From: Rhynochetos jubatus
Lineage: Eukaryota; Chordata; Aves; Eurypygiformes; Rhynochetidae
Assembly: GCA_027574665.1 (NCBI GenBank)
Contig: CM050652.1
Location: 38,627,631 to 38,691,630, forward strand
Direction: 5' to 3'
Length of the DNA stretch: 64,000 nucleotides
Below are positions 43,801-50,955 of the stretch, in pieces. How positions within the stretch are numbered: position 1 is the first letter of the stretch; every line of letters begins with the position of its first letter. The translations under genes and the position numbers were made by a program. Under the pieces are notes generated by a model that saw only the letters and a list, made by a program, of their open reading frames with translations, made no database searches and was not told the origin of the DNA.

Positions 43801-46800
43801 AGGTCCTCATTATGCCTTTACTACAATGAGCCTGAAGACCATCTGCATTTCTGATGTGGAATTTTATTTGCAAGCCCTCACTTCGTGTTATCAATCATGA
43901 CTGTTTTTTACCCAGAGATACTTCTACTTTCAGTCATGGTTATTTAAACAAGTTCCTTCGAGCTAACAGTAGAGGGGCAGCACAACCCGGTAACTGGTGC
44001 TGAACCAGTACCGTAGCTTGCTTCCCTATTCTTCTGCAGGGTCATGGAAATGCCTTACGCTTATCAGTGCTGTGCCTTCGGAGCTTGTGAGAGCCACTAC
44101 AAAATCTCCAGCCAATGGAACAAAGATGAGAATGGCAGCCTTGAGGATTTTCACAGGAAGGATTCTGGGTTGTTACAAATTCAAGGTAATCGGCATCTTT
44201 GGCTTTTAAACCTACCTGAAGGCTGTGAGCAGCCTGTGATGTTAAACACATTCTTTTGCAGTCACAGAGGCAGCCTGTCCCACTCGCTTGCCTGATAGTA
44301 TGTTTTTCAAGCATTCCTGTGCTTAGCAAACTCATTTTTTCAGGTCTGCCTTTCAAAAATCTCACTCGCTCATCTTTCCATCCAAGCAGTAACTATAATA
44401 ATGTGGGAAGGGAAATCTTCCCTGTATTTGAGAGACAGGGAAGTGGTGCTGGTATGTAACCCTGCACAAGAGCAGGCCAGCAAAGATCCGGTTTCTCGCC
44501 AGCCTTGGAAGTAGCAACGCATCCTTGGCTCTCCTGCTGGCCACATGCTTCGGGATGAGTCACAGGGCTTATGTGGCTACTTTGGCTGCCGGTATTTTTT
44601 CCTGGCACTTCCTGGGTACCAGAGAGTGCATCTGCTCTCCAGGACAGACGACTACTGACTTTTTCTTCCCCTCAGCACAAGGTCTGTTCCGTGACCCGTG
44701 ACCTGTTACGTAGGCGCTCACATACATGTTACGACCTGCACCTTTCTGTCGTATCTTCCCTCCTGCAAAACAGTCTCAGAGGTCAGGGCTAGTCCCGGCA
44801 GGAATGGAGCCAAGAACGCATGGTAGAGCAATGACTTAAGAAACACGGAAAAACTTGGGTCACTTCTTAGTAGCCTGGCACAACAGCAGAACTCATATTT
44901 TAGACTCCTTCCTAGGCAGTCACTGCACTGCAAATTACGTAATGGAGAGTGTACCTGTAAGTAATTATTTTCAGAGAAGCGACAGTGCCAACTTTTTAAA
45001 TAATCCCAAGCATAGTAATTCAAAACCAAGTAGGCATGCGTCTGCTTCTGCTCACAGCTTGGCCGGCAGAGGGACAAGACCGGGCCTTAAACACCACAGA
45101 CATTTTTGGAATTTGTACTAAAAGAAGTTTTCCTGAAAATCACAGTATCACATCTGGTTATTTTGTCCCCCACAGATGAGCGTGACTTTGAAGATTTTTT
45201 CCTTGACTTTGAAGAAGATTTGAAAGCTCATCATTCAGTACAATGCTCACCTTCTCCAGGTATGAAACCGCCCGACAGGTAGGAATCCAAGCACAGTACT
45301 GCCAGATATTCTAGATGTAGCACAAACTCTGAATCTGATACCAGGACAGTGACATGATGTTCTGCAATAATTTGGTGAGGAAAATACAGATACGTTGCAC
45401 AATAATACAAAATTTTGCACTGGAGTCCAAAAGACTCTTCAGCTACTAGATTTATCCGTGAGCGTAACAAAAGTTTTACCCAGTCCTCAGGCAGATCCTC
45501 ACTCCAGGCCCCTTTTCACAGGAATTGATCCCCTTATCGAGAGAATGAAAGAGCAAAATTTGTTCTGACAAGACACAGACGATTAAGGGGAGCAGAATCT
45601 TTGCTCAGTCGGATTTCTGCAAAGCTAAAGTAATTCTTCACTGAGTCATTCTACACTCGAGCTTCTTGAACAACACAGAGTTTATTTCAGTGGCTAGGAG
45701 ATACCAAACACTACTGTATCAATGTGCATTGTGCATCACAAAGGACCCCCCGCACTGTCATCTTCGTTATAGAACAGTTCACCGCTGGCTTCACAGGGTG
45801 GCAGAAAGGAAAAAGTAATACAGTGGTTGAACTACAGAGCTACAAGGCCACCAATTCCACTAAAGCTTCCCTTAAGGCAAGGAAAGAAACATGTCTTTGG
45901 AGGGTCGCTTCTAGCTTTAGTAGCCATGGTCGTATATTTTGCTTGCTTGATTCAGCAAACATTTTCCCTGGCCATCCTGTCATTGTGAAACATGAACAAA
46001 ATAACCCAAGTGACAACTAGTATTCCAGCATTCATTCCAAGCCAAGATTCTTGTTTGTAACAGCAAATAATCATAAATTTTTAAAAGTTACATAAAAAGG
46101 AATAGAAAAGGCAGGAAGCACAAGAATTTAGAGCCATTTGACCATCACATACTCTTCTACGGCCTAAATATAACTGCTGAGTTGATGAAAACATTGCTGT
46201 CTTCAAGGTAAGTTATCACTAGACCCAAGAGAAAATTTAGCTTCCGTGTTGAGTTTTCAAATGGTATCTTAGTAAAACTTGCACACTGACATGATAGATG
46301 TTGTGCCTACTTGATGGCAACCGCTGTAGGCACACGGAGCGCGTCTCAGCGGCGGGGTTTGTGTCTTCACGGAGAAGCGCAGAGCTGCTTTGAGAGAGCA
46401 TAGCTGGCTTGTACCAAGATAAACAATGTTTTTCAGACTGCAGAGCATTCAGCTTCAACCACACAGTATATACATCTCAATTCTGTAACAACACACAGCA
46501 AGCTGCAGTTGTCATGACGTGACTTCAGCCACAGGTCGTCAGAAGCCCCTCCAAAAAGGCAGCACTTCCAAATGCAAAGGCAGCCTCAGTTTTCTTGGAC
46601 TGTGTTATGAGACAGCCAAAGTGCATCTGTCCATTTCCGTTACATCAGCCTTCACCAGAACTCATTAGCAACCTGTCCTGGTTAGTGACAGATACCAAAC
46701 ATCACAGCTTTTCTTGAAACTACAGACCGGACATTCCCACTGCACTTGTACTGTCAGGAAAAATAAAAGCCCCATAGGTTGCTGGGGCTGTGGGACAAAG

Positions 46801-48106
46801 ACTCGCGTACCTGTATGCAGCATGCATAGGAGCAGCATGTTACCAAGGTCTCAGGTTACTCCCAAGGAAGAGCAAATTTCCAGCTCCCCTTTTGGCCTGG
46901 AATTCACTGCTTGGCTGTGCTGAGAACCTGCAAGAAGCATGAAATTTAATGTCTTAGAAAGCACAAAATTATTCTTTTAGTTTACATGGGTTTCCCTTAC
47001 TCTTTGTCATTTCAGGTCCTTTCAAACCATGCGACCACCTGTTTGGTAGCTGGCTGATCAGAATTGGCGTGTGGACCATCGTGGGTTTGACCATTGTTTG
47101 CAACGCACTGGTGTCTGCTACAGTTTTCCGGTCTCCGTTGTATATGTCCTCCATAAAACTTCTGATCGGTTTAATAGCTATTGTAAATGCCTTGATGGGC
47201 CTGGCCAGCGGAGTACTGGCTAGCGTGGATGCATCAACTTTCGGTAGCTTTGCGCAGTACGGAGCGCGGTGGGAAAGTGGAATTGGTTGCCAAATAACTG
47301 GCCTTCTCTCCATTTTTGCTTCGCAGGCTTCCATTTTCCTCCTTACCCTAGCTGCGCTTGAACGTGCGTTCTCTGTAAAGCACGCTACGAAGTTTGAAAC
47401 GAAATCCTCCGTTGCTAGTGTAAAAATTGCCATCTGCTTTTGCTTTCTGTTGGCACTGGTCATTGCGGTGATACCGCTGCTCACCGGGAGCGAGTACGGG
47501 GTTTCTCCGCTTTGTTTACCGCTACCGTTTGGAGAACCCACTGCTATGGGCTACATGGTAGCACTGGTGTTGCTGAACTCCCTCTGTTTCCTGGTGATGA
47601 CTGTTGCTTACACGAAGCTCTACTGTAGTTTGGAGAAGGGAGAACTAGACAACATTTGGGATTGCTCCATGGTCAAACATATAGCCTTGCTGCTTTTTAC
47701 TAACTGCATTCTTTACTGCCCTGTGGCCTTCTTATCTTTTTCTTCCTTACTGAACCTCACTTTTATCAGCCCAGAAGTGATTAAGTCAATACTGCTGGTG
47801 ATCGTCCCACTGCCTGCCTGTCTAAACCCGCTCCTTTATATACTTTTCAATCCACACTTTAAGGAGGACTTGGGAAGTCTGCGAAAGCAAACTCTGTTAT
47901 GGAGGAGATCAAAACACGCCAGTCTGATCTCTGTGAATTCGGAAGACATCGAAAAACAATCCTGCGACTCAACGCAAGCGTTGGTAACCTTCACAAGTGC
48001 CAGCATATCGTACGACATGCCTACCAGCAATTCGCTAGCGCCATCCTCGTACCAAATGACAGAGAGCTGCAACCTTTCATCACTCGCGTTCGTGCCGTGC
48101 CGCTAG
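10743..48106 (+). CDS. LGR5: LGR5, R-spondin receptor (LRR GPCR), spliced, 5' partial
   Basis: Sixteen exons (listed separately) join into 813 codons plus TAG without frameshift. LGR5 is a plasma-membrane receptor for R-spondins; with LGR4/6 it enhances Wnt/beta-catenin signalling by relieving ZNRF3/RNF43-driven Frizzled turnover (family knowledge). Visible residues 1 to about 374 are leucine-rich repeats, 375-450 the cysteine-containing C-cap and acidic hinge, 469-728 seven hydrophobic helices, and 729-813 the cytoplasmic tail. Diagnostic stretches include [17 protein letters not shown] (exon 5), [13 protein letters not shown] (exon 16) and [16 protein letters not shown] (exon 18); they match LGR5 better than LGR4 or LGR6 as I know those proteins. 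Human LGR5 has 907 residues, so about 94 are missing at the N terminus, matching exons 1 and 2. Every exon start is fixed by an AG acceptor plus frame continuity. The gene appears intact and functional. Confidence 0.97.
10815..12408 (+). other. LGR5: LGR5 intron 3
   Basis: The intron is 1,594 bp, GTAAGT to TAG, phase 2. I see no repeat, gene or unusual structure in it. Confidence 0.9.
12409..12480 (+). CDS. LGR5: LGR5 coding exon 4 (one LRR)
   Basis: This 72-bp exon lies between AATGTAG and GTGAGT, phase 2 at both ends. It encodes [20 protein letters not shown] then LQS. The repeat is the usual 24 residues, with QNNQL as the ladder segment. Confidence 0.95.
12481..23383 (+). other. LGR5: LGR5 intron 4 (10.9 kb, largest complete intron)
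   Basis: No exon is supported. Contents: A14 at 14124-14137, a perfect TCF/LEF-type site at 14878-14887, an ATCGATATCGAT palindrome at 15966-15977, a hairpin at 18889-18917, and a GC-richer patch at about 18.9-20.2 kb with overlapping short ORFs but no recognisable protein. A 21-bp near-repeat (actaatagta) lies near 17.61 kb. Confidence 0.85.
14878..14887 (-). promoter_or_regulatory. Candidate TCF/LEF site
   Basis: CCTTTGATCT on the plus strand is AGATCAAAGG on the minus strand, the full TCF/LEF consensus. LGR5 is a Wnt/TCF target gene in mammals, which makes an intronic site plausible; occupancy is unknown. Confidence 0.3.
23384..23599 (+). CDS. LGR5: LGR5 coding exon 5 (three LRRs)
   Basis: This 216-bp exon (3 x 72) follows TTTTTCTCCTAG and ends at GTAAGT. 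It encodes three consecutive repeats: [20 protein letters not shown], then [20 protein letters not shown], then [19 protein letters not shown]. It is the only LRR exon carrying more than one repeat. GNLSS contains an N-glycosylation sequon (NLS), at the position equivalent to a known LGR5 glycosylation site. Its length is a multiple of three, so skipping would keep the frame; a human transcript lacking exon 5 has been described. Confidence 0.97.
23600..26312 (+). other. LGR5: LGR5 intron 5
   Basis: The intron is 2.7 kb. The only distinctive content is the poly-G run at 26121-26145 near the 3' end, and an A13 run near 23941-23953. No gene or mobile element was seen. Confidence 0.85.
26121..26145 (+). 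repeat. G17 homopolymer followed by AA and G6
   Basis: Seventeen G bases, then AA, then six G lie on the transcript-sense strand about 170 bases before exon 6. Such runs can form G-quadruplexes and are often polymorphic or misassembled in length. Confidence 0.9.
26313..26384 (+). CDS. LGR5: LGR5 coding exon 6 (one LRR)
   Basis: This 72-bp exon lies between CCCCTACAG and GTGAGT. It encodes [20 protein letters not shown] then LET, one 24-residue repeat. A 17-G homopolymer lies about 175 bp upstream of the acceptor. Confidence 0.96.
26385..28994 (+). other. LGR5: LGR5 intron 6
   Basis: The intron is 2.6 kb, GTGAGT to ACAG. T-rich runs occur just after the donor. No repeat element or gene was recognised. 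Confidence 0.85.
28995..29063 (+). CDS. LGR5: LGR5 coding exon 7 (one LRR)
   Basis: This 69-bp exon lies between TTTTCACACAG and GTAAGT. It encodes [20 protein letters not shown] then KE, a 23-residue repeat one codon shorter than the 72-bp exons, as in the mammalian gene. Confidence 0.96.
29064..32058 (+). other. LGR5: LGR5 intron 7
   Basis: The intron is 3.0 kb. A GC-richer segment from about 29.8 to 31.0 kb contains the longest non-LGR5 open frame in the gene region (30080-30586, 168 codons), which has no recognisable domain and no splice context. It may be an old diverged repeat. An AT-rich stretch follows at about 31.64-31.74 kb. Confidence 0.8.
32059..32130 (+). CDS. LGR5: LGR5 coding exon 8 (one LRR)
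   Basis: This 72-bp exon lies between CTTTTGTAG and GTAAGT. It encodes [20 protein letters not shown] then LIT. It ends with AT; the next exon supplies A, giving Ile. Confidence 0.96.
32131..32586 (+). other. LGR5: LGR5 intron 8
   Basis: The intron is 456 bp with standard GTAAGT and TTGCAG ends. Nothing else was seen in it. Confidence 0.9.
32587..32658 (+). CDS. LGR5: LGR5 coding exon 9 (one LRR)
   Basis: This 72-bp exon lies between TTTTTGCAG and GTATGT. It encodes [20 protein letters not shown] then LRT. Exons 8-11 sit within 1 kb, the tightest cluster in the gene. Confidence 0.96.
32763..32831 (+). CDS. LGR5: LGR5 coding exon 10 (one LRR)
   Basis: This 69-bp exon lies between AAATTCTAG and GTAAGT. 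It encodes [20 protein letters not shown] then ES. The intron before it is only 104 bp. Confidence 0.96.
32976..33047 (+). CDS. LGR5: LGR5 coding exon 11 (one LRR)
   Basis: This 72-bp exon lies between TTTCAACAG and GTACGT. It encodes [20 protein letters not shown] then LQV. The Cys in the repeat is typical of this position in LGR5. Confidence 0.96.
33048..35903 (+). other. LGR5: LGR5 intron 11
   Basis: The intron is 2.9 kb, GTACGT to ACAG. It contains a CpG-dense patch at 34145-34378 and a perfect 11-bp-stem hairpin at 34623-34648. The remainder is AT-rich without recognisable elements. Confidence 0.85.
34145..34378. promoter_or_regulatory. CpG-dense patch inside intron 11
   Basis: About 19 CpG dinucleotides fall in roughly 235 bases, close to the number expected from base composition and far above the flanking intron. 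It could be a small intragenic CpG island. I see no TATA box or open frame that would fix a promoter. Confidence 0.3.
35904..35969 (+). CDS. LGR5: LGR5 coding exon 12 (one short LRR)
   Basis: This 66-bp exon lies between TGTATTACAG and GTAAGC. It encodes [20 protein letters not shown] then K, a 22-residue repeat. It holds two Cys (PCFTAC); the human protein has Ser at the first of these as I recall it, so the bird repeat may carry an extra free or paired cysteine. Confidence 0.95.
36172..36243 (+). CDS. LGR5: LGR5 coding exon 13 (one LRR)
   Basis: This 72-bp exon lies between TGCTATTTCAG and GTGAGT. It encodes [20 protein letters not shown] then LRS. The first base T completes an Ile codon started in exon 12. 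The intron before it is 202 bp. Confidence 0.96.
36244..37126 (+). other. LGR5: LGR5 intron 13
   Basis: The intron is 883 bp. A GCTTTGATCT motif near 36343 is one mismatch from a TCF/LEF site. Nothing else was seen. Confidence 0.85.
37127..37198 (+). CDS. LGR5: LGR5 coding exon 14 (one LRR)
   Basis: This 72-bp exon lies between TTTTCTTGTAG and GTAAGT. It encodes [20 protein letters not shown] then LIK. The AWNKI ladder segment is typical of LGR5. Confidence 0.96.
37199..39130 (+). other. LGR5: LGR5 intron 14
   Basis: The intron is 1.9 kb. Several overlapping short ORFs at 37.4-38.0 kb have no recognisable product. No repeats were identified. Confidence 0.85.
39131..39256 (+). CDS. LGR5: LGR5 coding exon 15 (last LRRs)
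   Basis: This 126-bp exon lies between TGTTATGCAG and GTGAGT. It encodes [40 protein letters not shown] and LK. The last Lys codon is split AA/G with exon 16. This is the end of the repeat solenoid, where repeats become irregular before the C-terminal cap. Confidence 0.95.
39257..44039 (+). other. LGR5: LGR5 intron 15
   Basis: The intron is 4.8 kb and contains one CR1 3'-end fragment at 40003-40125, inserted antisense to the gene. The rest has no feature I can name. Confidence 0.85.
40003..40125 (-). mobile_element. CR1 LINE 3'-end fragment
   Basis: The plus strand reads ACAGAATCACAGGACGGTTG, then GGGACCTCTGGAGGTCATCT and TGTCCAATCCCCCTGCTCAA, the reverse complement of an avian CR1 3' UTR ending in the ATTCTGTG-type tail. 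It is about 120 bp and 5'-truncated, as is usual for CR1. It belongs to a different subfamily from the two copies at 56.4 and 60.2 kb (gacctctggaggtcatc versus gaccttaaagaccatc). Confidence 0.85.
44040..44185 (+). CDS. LGR5: LGR5 coding exon 16 (LRR C-cap and start of hinge)
   Basis: This 146-bp exon follows TATTCTTCTGCAG. It encodes [20 protein letters not shown] then [20 protein letters not shown] and a short linker ending LQIQ. The CC...C pattern is the disulphide-bonded C-terminal cap of the glycoprotein-hormone-receptor/LGR family. The donor is AAG|GTAATC, the weakest in the gene, and is confirmed by frame continuity (G + AT = Asp) into exon 17. Phase changes here from 2 to 1. Confidence 0.94.
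44186..45175 (+). other. LGR5: LGR5 intron 16
   Basis: The intron is 990 bp with a weak donor (GTAATC) and a CCCCCACAG acceptor. It is somewhat GC-richer than other introns. Overlapping short ORFs on both strands have no recognisable product. Confidence 0.85.
45176..45259 (+). CDS. LGR5: LGR5 coding exon 17 (acidic hinge)
   Basis: This 84-bp exon lies between GTCCCCCACAG and GTATGA. It encodes [20 protein letters not shown] then VQCSPSP. It is the strongly acidic segment joining the ectodomain to helix 1, with the Cys that pairs back to the cap in this family. It is phase 1 at both ends and its 84 bp keep the frame if skipped. Confidence 0.95.
45260..47015 (+). other. LGR5: LGR5 intron 17
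   Basis: The intron is 1.76 kb, GTATGA to TTTCAG. A small CpG cluster (about seven CpGs in 50 bases) lies near 46335-46380. No other feature was seen. Confidence 0.85.
47016..48106 (+). CDS. LGR5: LGR5 coding exon 18 (seven-helix domain, tail, stop)
   Basis: The exon begins after TGTCATTTCAG and its coding part is 1,091 bp to TAG at 48104-48106. Numbered from the first whole residue in the window, helices lie near 469-489, 498-520, 544-566, 585-607, 629-653, 671-698 and 702-728. Cys542 and Cys617 are the likely TM3-ECL2 disulphide. The DRY position reads ERA (566-568), where human LGR5 has ERG as I recall it. NPLLY (721-725) is the NPxxY motif. The tail, 729-813, contains [18 protein letters not shown] and [10 protein letters not shown], Ser/Thr-rich stretches linked to phosphorylation and constitutive internalisation in mammals. 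Having the whole transmembrane domain in one exon is normal for this receptor family. Confidence 0.97.
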
Positions 48107-50712
48107 TTTCAGCGGCACTACAGAAAATTGCCTATGTTTACACATGTTTTAATCCCGAAAGAAAGTGAGTGTGGGGGAGTGTGTGTACAAGCTAGAGAGC
48201 GCCTCCGAATCATTGTTACACGCATCAGAAAACAGACAATGACAAAACTCGCAGCAGGCTGAAAATCCAGTACTTGAGCCTTCTCGGCCTGCTTCTGAAA
48301 TGCTGGGATGAGGAGAGAAACTAAGCGCTGCTGCAGCTCGTGCAGATGTATCAGCTGCTCTCTTTTCAAGTAGCACTACTCAGAAAGGGCAGCAGCTGGT
48401 CCAGAGCAAAACCACCACATCCAATTGGTAAGGGGTTTTTTTTTTTTTTCAAAGCATCACCTGGTACAGTTTGTTTTCAGGGGTTGAGGGGTTTTTTCCC
48501 CATTTATTGCAATTTGGTTTTAATAATAGTTTTTCAGTGCCATGACTGCTTTTATAAGCATCGGTGTATGGCCTTCATTCAGCAAGGTATCTAAGTGGAA
48601 GAACAGTCCTGTTGAAGTGCTAAGGGTTTCTGCAGAACAGACTGATGAAGTTCCATGTTTGATAAAGCTGATTTAACAGTTTAACCGGCATTGGGTTTGG
48701 TTTTTAGAAGTCATTTGACTAGACAAAGCATTTTTTAATTTTCAGCTAAACCTACAGAATTAACATGATGGGAAAGAAGTTAATCAAGATCCTGTTAAGC
48801 ACTTAAAAAGTCATTGTAAATGGCAAGCCATCGTCACACGGCTATTTCTCTACTGAGGTTCTGCACAGTTTGGTCCCAGATTGCCACGATGCCAGTAGAA
48901 CTGCTCCCAGGATTCCTGCTGGTAAAACTGGCAGATGACTTGTAAACTTTGAGGGTGAAAAACGCTACACAGAAAGTCATCGACACAAAAAGACTGGCAT
49001 GCTGAGGGCAATTAAAGGACAACGACACTCACACAGAAACATTCATTTAAGGTTATTTGCCTAGGAACAAAAACGAGTCCTGCTCATGGCATGATGTCTG
49101 TCCTGTGAAACAGTGATTGTAGAAAGCCTCTAGTGCATGGTCACTAGTCAGCTGAAGATTTAGGGGCCACTGTGGCAATGTCAAGTAGGACTGAAGAGGT
49201 TGTATGATCTGTGTTCCCAGTGCTGATGCAAGCATCACCGGGATATTTCAAACAGTTCTGGCATTCACATGCTGTAAAGGACACTGTGAAATTGAAAAGG
49301 ATGTGAGTATCATAAATGTAAAGCATCTTGAGAAAGAAGTGATTTGATCACAGTTTATAAGTAGCCACTTCTGGGAAACAGAAGTTTGAGAACAGAGGAC
49401 GACTCAGTCAAGAGGAGAAGAATCTGGTAAGATTGGCTGGAAGTTGACATTAGGGATGTACAGCGTAGAAATTAAGGTGCAGTGATCGTCATTAGCTAGT
49501 GGAACTGTCTGTCACCAAAAACGTCAAAATTCAAATTGGATGTACTGCCAAAAAAGATACTGGAGCAGCTATTAGAATTCAGGGACTTCTGATGGCTTAA
49601 GTTTAGGAAGAGTTTAGATCAGATTAACACAGACTTCCTCTCCGGCTTTAAATCTGTTCATACTGGGCTGAATCAAGGCATGTGTGTTTACACATCAGAA
49701 GCATCCCACTTAGAGAGAAGAGACTTCAGGTCTTTGCCAAGGCTACTGTCGAAATATCTCAGACAACAGAGCCACCTTCTCTTCCCTAGAATATTAATTG
49801 GTCTTTGACCTTGGCCAAGCCATCAGGATATTCCAGGGGTTTTTTTCAGAGCTGGCACCTTTTGCTTGAGTGAGATGATCATTTAAGACACGGAAGTCCG
49901 CAAGTTTCCTTTTTATTGTTGTTAAAAATAGCTCCCTGAGAAGTAACGTTTCATAGCCCAGTACTCACTGCTCAGCTAATGGCCACTCAACCTCCAGGTG
50001 AATGAGACTAATTTTTTAACGTTACCAAGGTTAGACCAGCCCAGCAGTTAAGGTAATCAGTTACAGATGATCTCCGTTGTTCATCTGTTACTGTACATAA
50101 AACTTCCTGGGACTCAAAGGACGGATTTCCACACTGAGGAATTTGTAGCCAGCAATGGATAAGCCTTGATTTTCTTGTCCATCCGCACTGGCATATTTTT
50201 AGTTTTGCAGTTACAGATGGAATCAGTTGACTTTGGCTGACATGTTCGTCCTTCAGGAAAAACCCCCGAAATTATGTACGATAAAGTCAGCTGGGTACTT
50301 ATCTTAATCCTTTATCTCTTGCGGCTTTTGAAGCAGTGCAGCGTACAGCTGGAGGACGATGCCTGAAACCACTTTGGATTAAGCAGAGGATCAGTCAACC
50401 ATTGCACAATACCTATTACCATGTTTACTTAGCTTTAATTTAACTGGGCTCCATCTGTGCTGCACTGCTTAATGTCAGTGAAATTCCTTTCAGCTCGCTA
50501 TATTTAAGTTTGTAAAGTGATTTGAGAAGCAAAATAATGTTATAATTCTAAAGACTAGTTGAAGAAAGCTTCTTTTATCAGAACTTTTTTAGCCTGCAGA
50601 AAGTCCTAAAGGCTTTGTGTCTTATTTTTATAAGCATGTTTGAAATATTTTGATCAGATATTTTAAACTTGAAATTGTTAAAATCCATTTAATAGATTTT
50701 TAAAGTAAAATG

Positions 50713-50883
50713 TGTAAATATAGAACTGTATTTATTGTTACAGTGAGATGCAACCGCAGTAAAGAACATGAGATTAAGCCCTGTACAGTTTCATATTGAT
50801 ATTTGCTATATTTTCTGCTCATATATATTACTAAATTCATTATCTGTAAATAATATAATGTAAATGTGTAGTGATTGTAAATA
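50713..50883 (+). promoter_or_regulatory. Three TGTAAATA Pumilio-type elements in the 3' UTR
   Basis: Exact TGTAAATA octamers lie at 50713-50720, 50845-50852 and 50876-50883, all on the mRNA strand within 220 bases of the poly(A) signal. TGTANATA is the PUM1/PUM2 recognition element. Binding is inferred, not shown. Confidence 0.5.
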
Positions 50884-50931
50884 GGTGACATGCTTTCTTT
50901 TCTATCAGTGTTCCAAACATATGTAAGTTGT

Positions 50932-50937
50932 AATAAA
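50932..50937 (+). terminator. Canonical polyadenylation signal AATAAA
   Basis: AATAAA follows an AT-rich conserved-looking stretch and precedes a sharp change to GC/CpG-rich sequence near 51.1 kb. It is the first canonical hexamer I see downstream of the LGR5 stop. Confidence 0.65.
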
Positions 50938-50955
50938 ATGTGACTAAACCGTAAA

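Larger units (their letters stand above)
48107..50955 (+). other. LGR5: LGR5 probable 3' UTR
   Basis: Between the stop codon and a canonical AATAAA at 50932-50937 there is no splice-site pair or open frame I can support. It becomes AT-rich and motif-dense over its last 500 bases, as expected of a conserved 3' UTR end. The end is placed about 15-20 bases after AATAAA. An ATTAAA near 49010 could serve an early cleavage site, so a shorter UTR is possible. Confidence 0.65.

Noticed and set aside
46969..47541. 190-codon open frame on the minus strand opposite LGR5 exon 18
   Set aside because: It is the antisense shadow of the transmembrane-encoding exon and crosses its splice acceptor; the translation has no recognisable domain.
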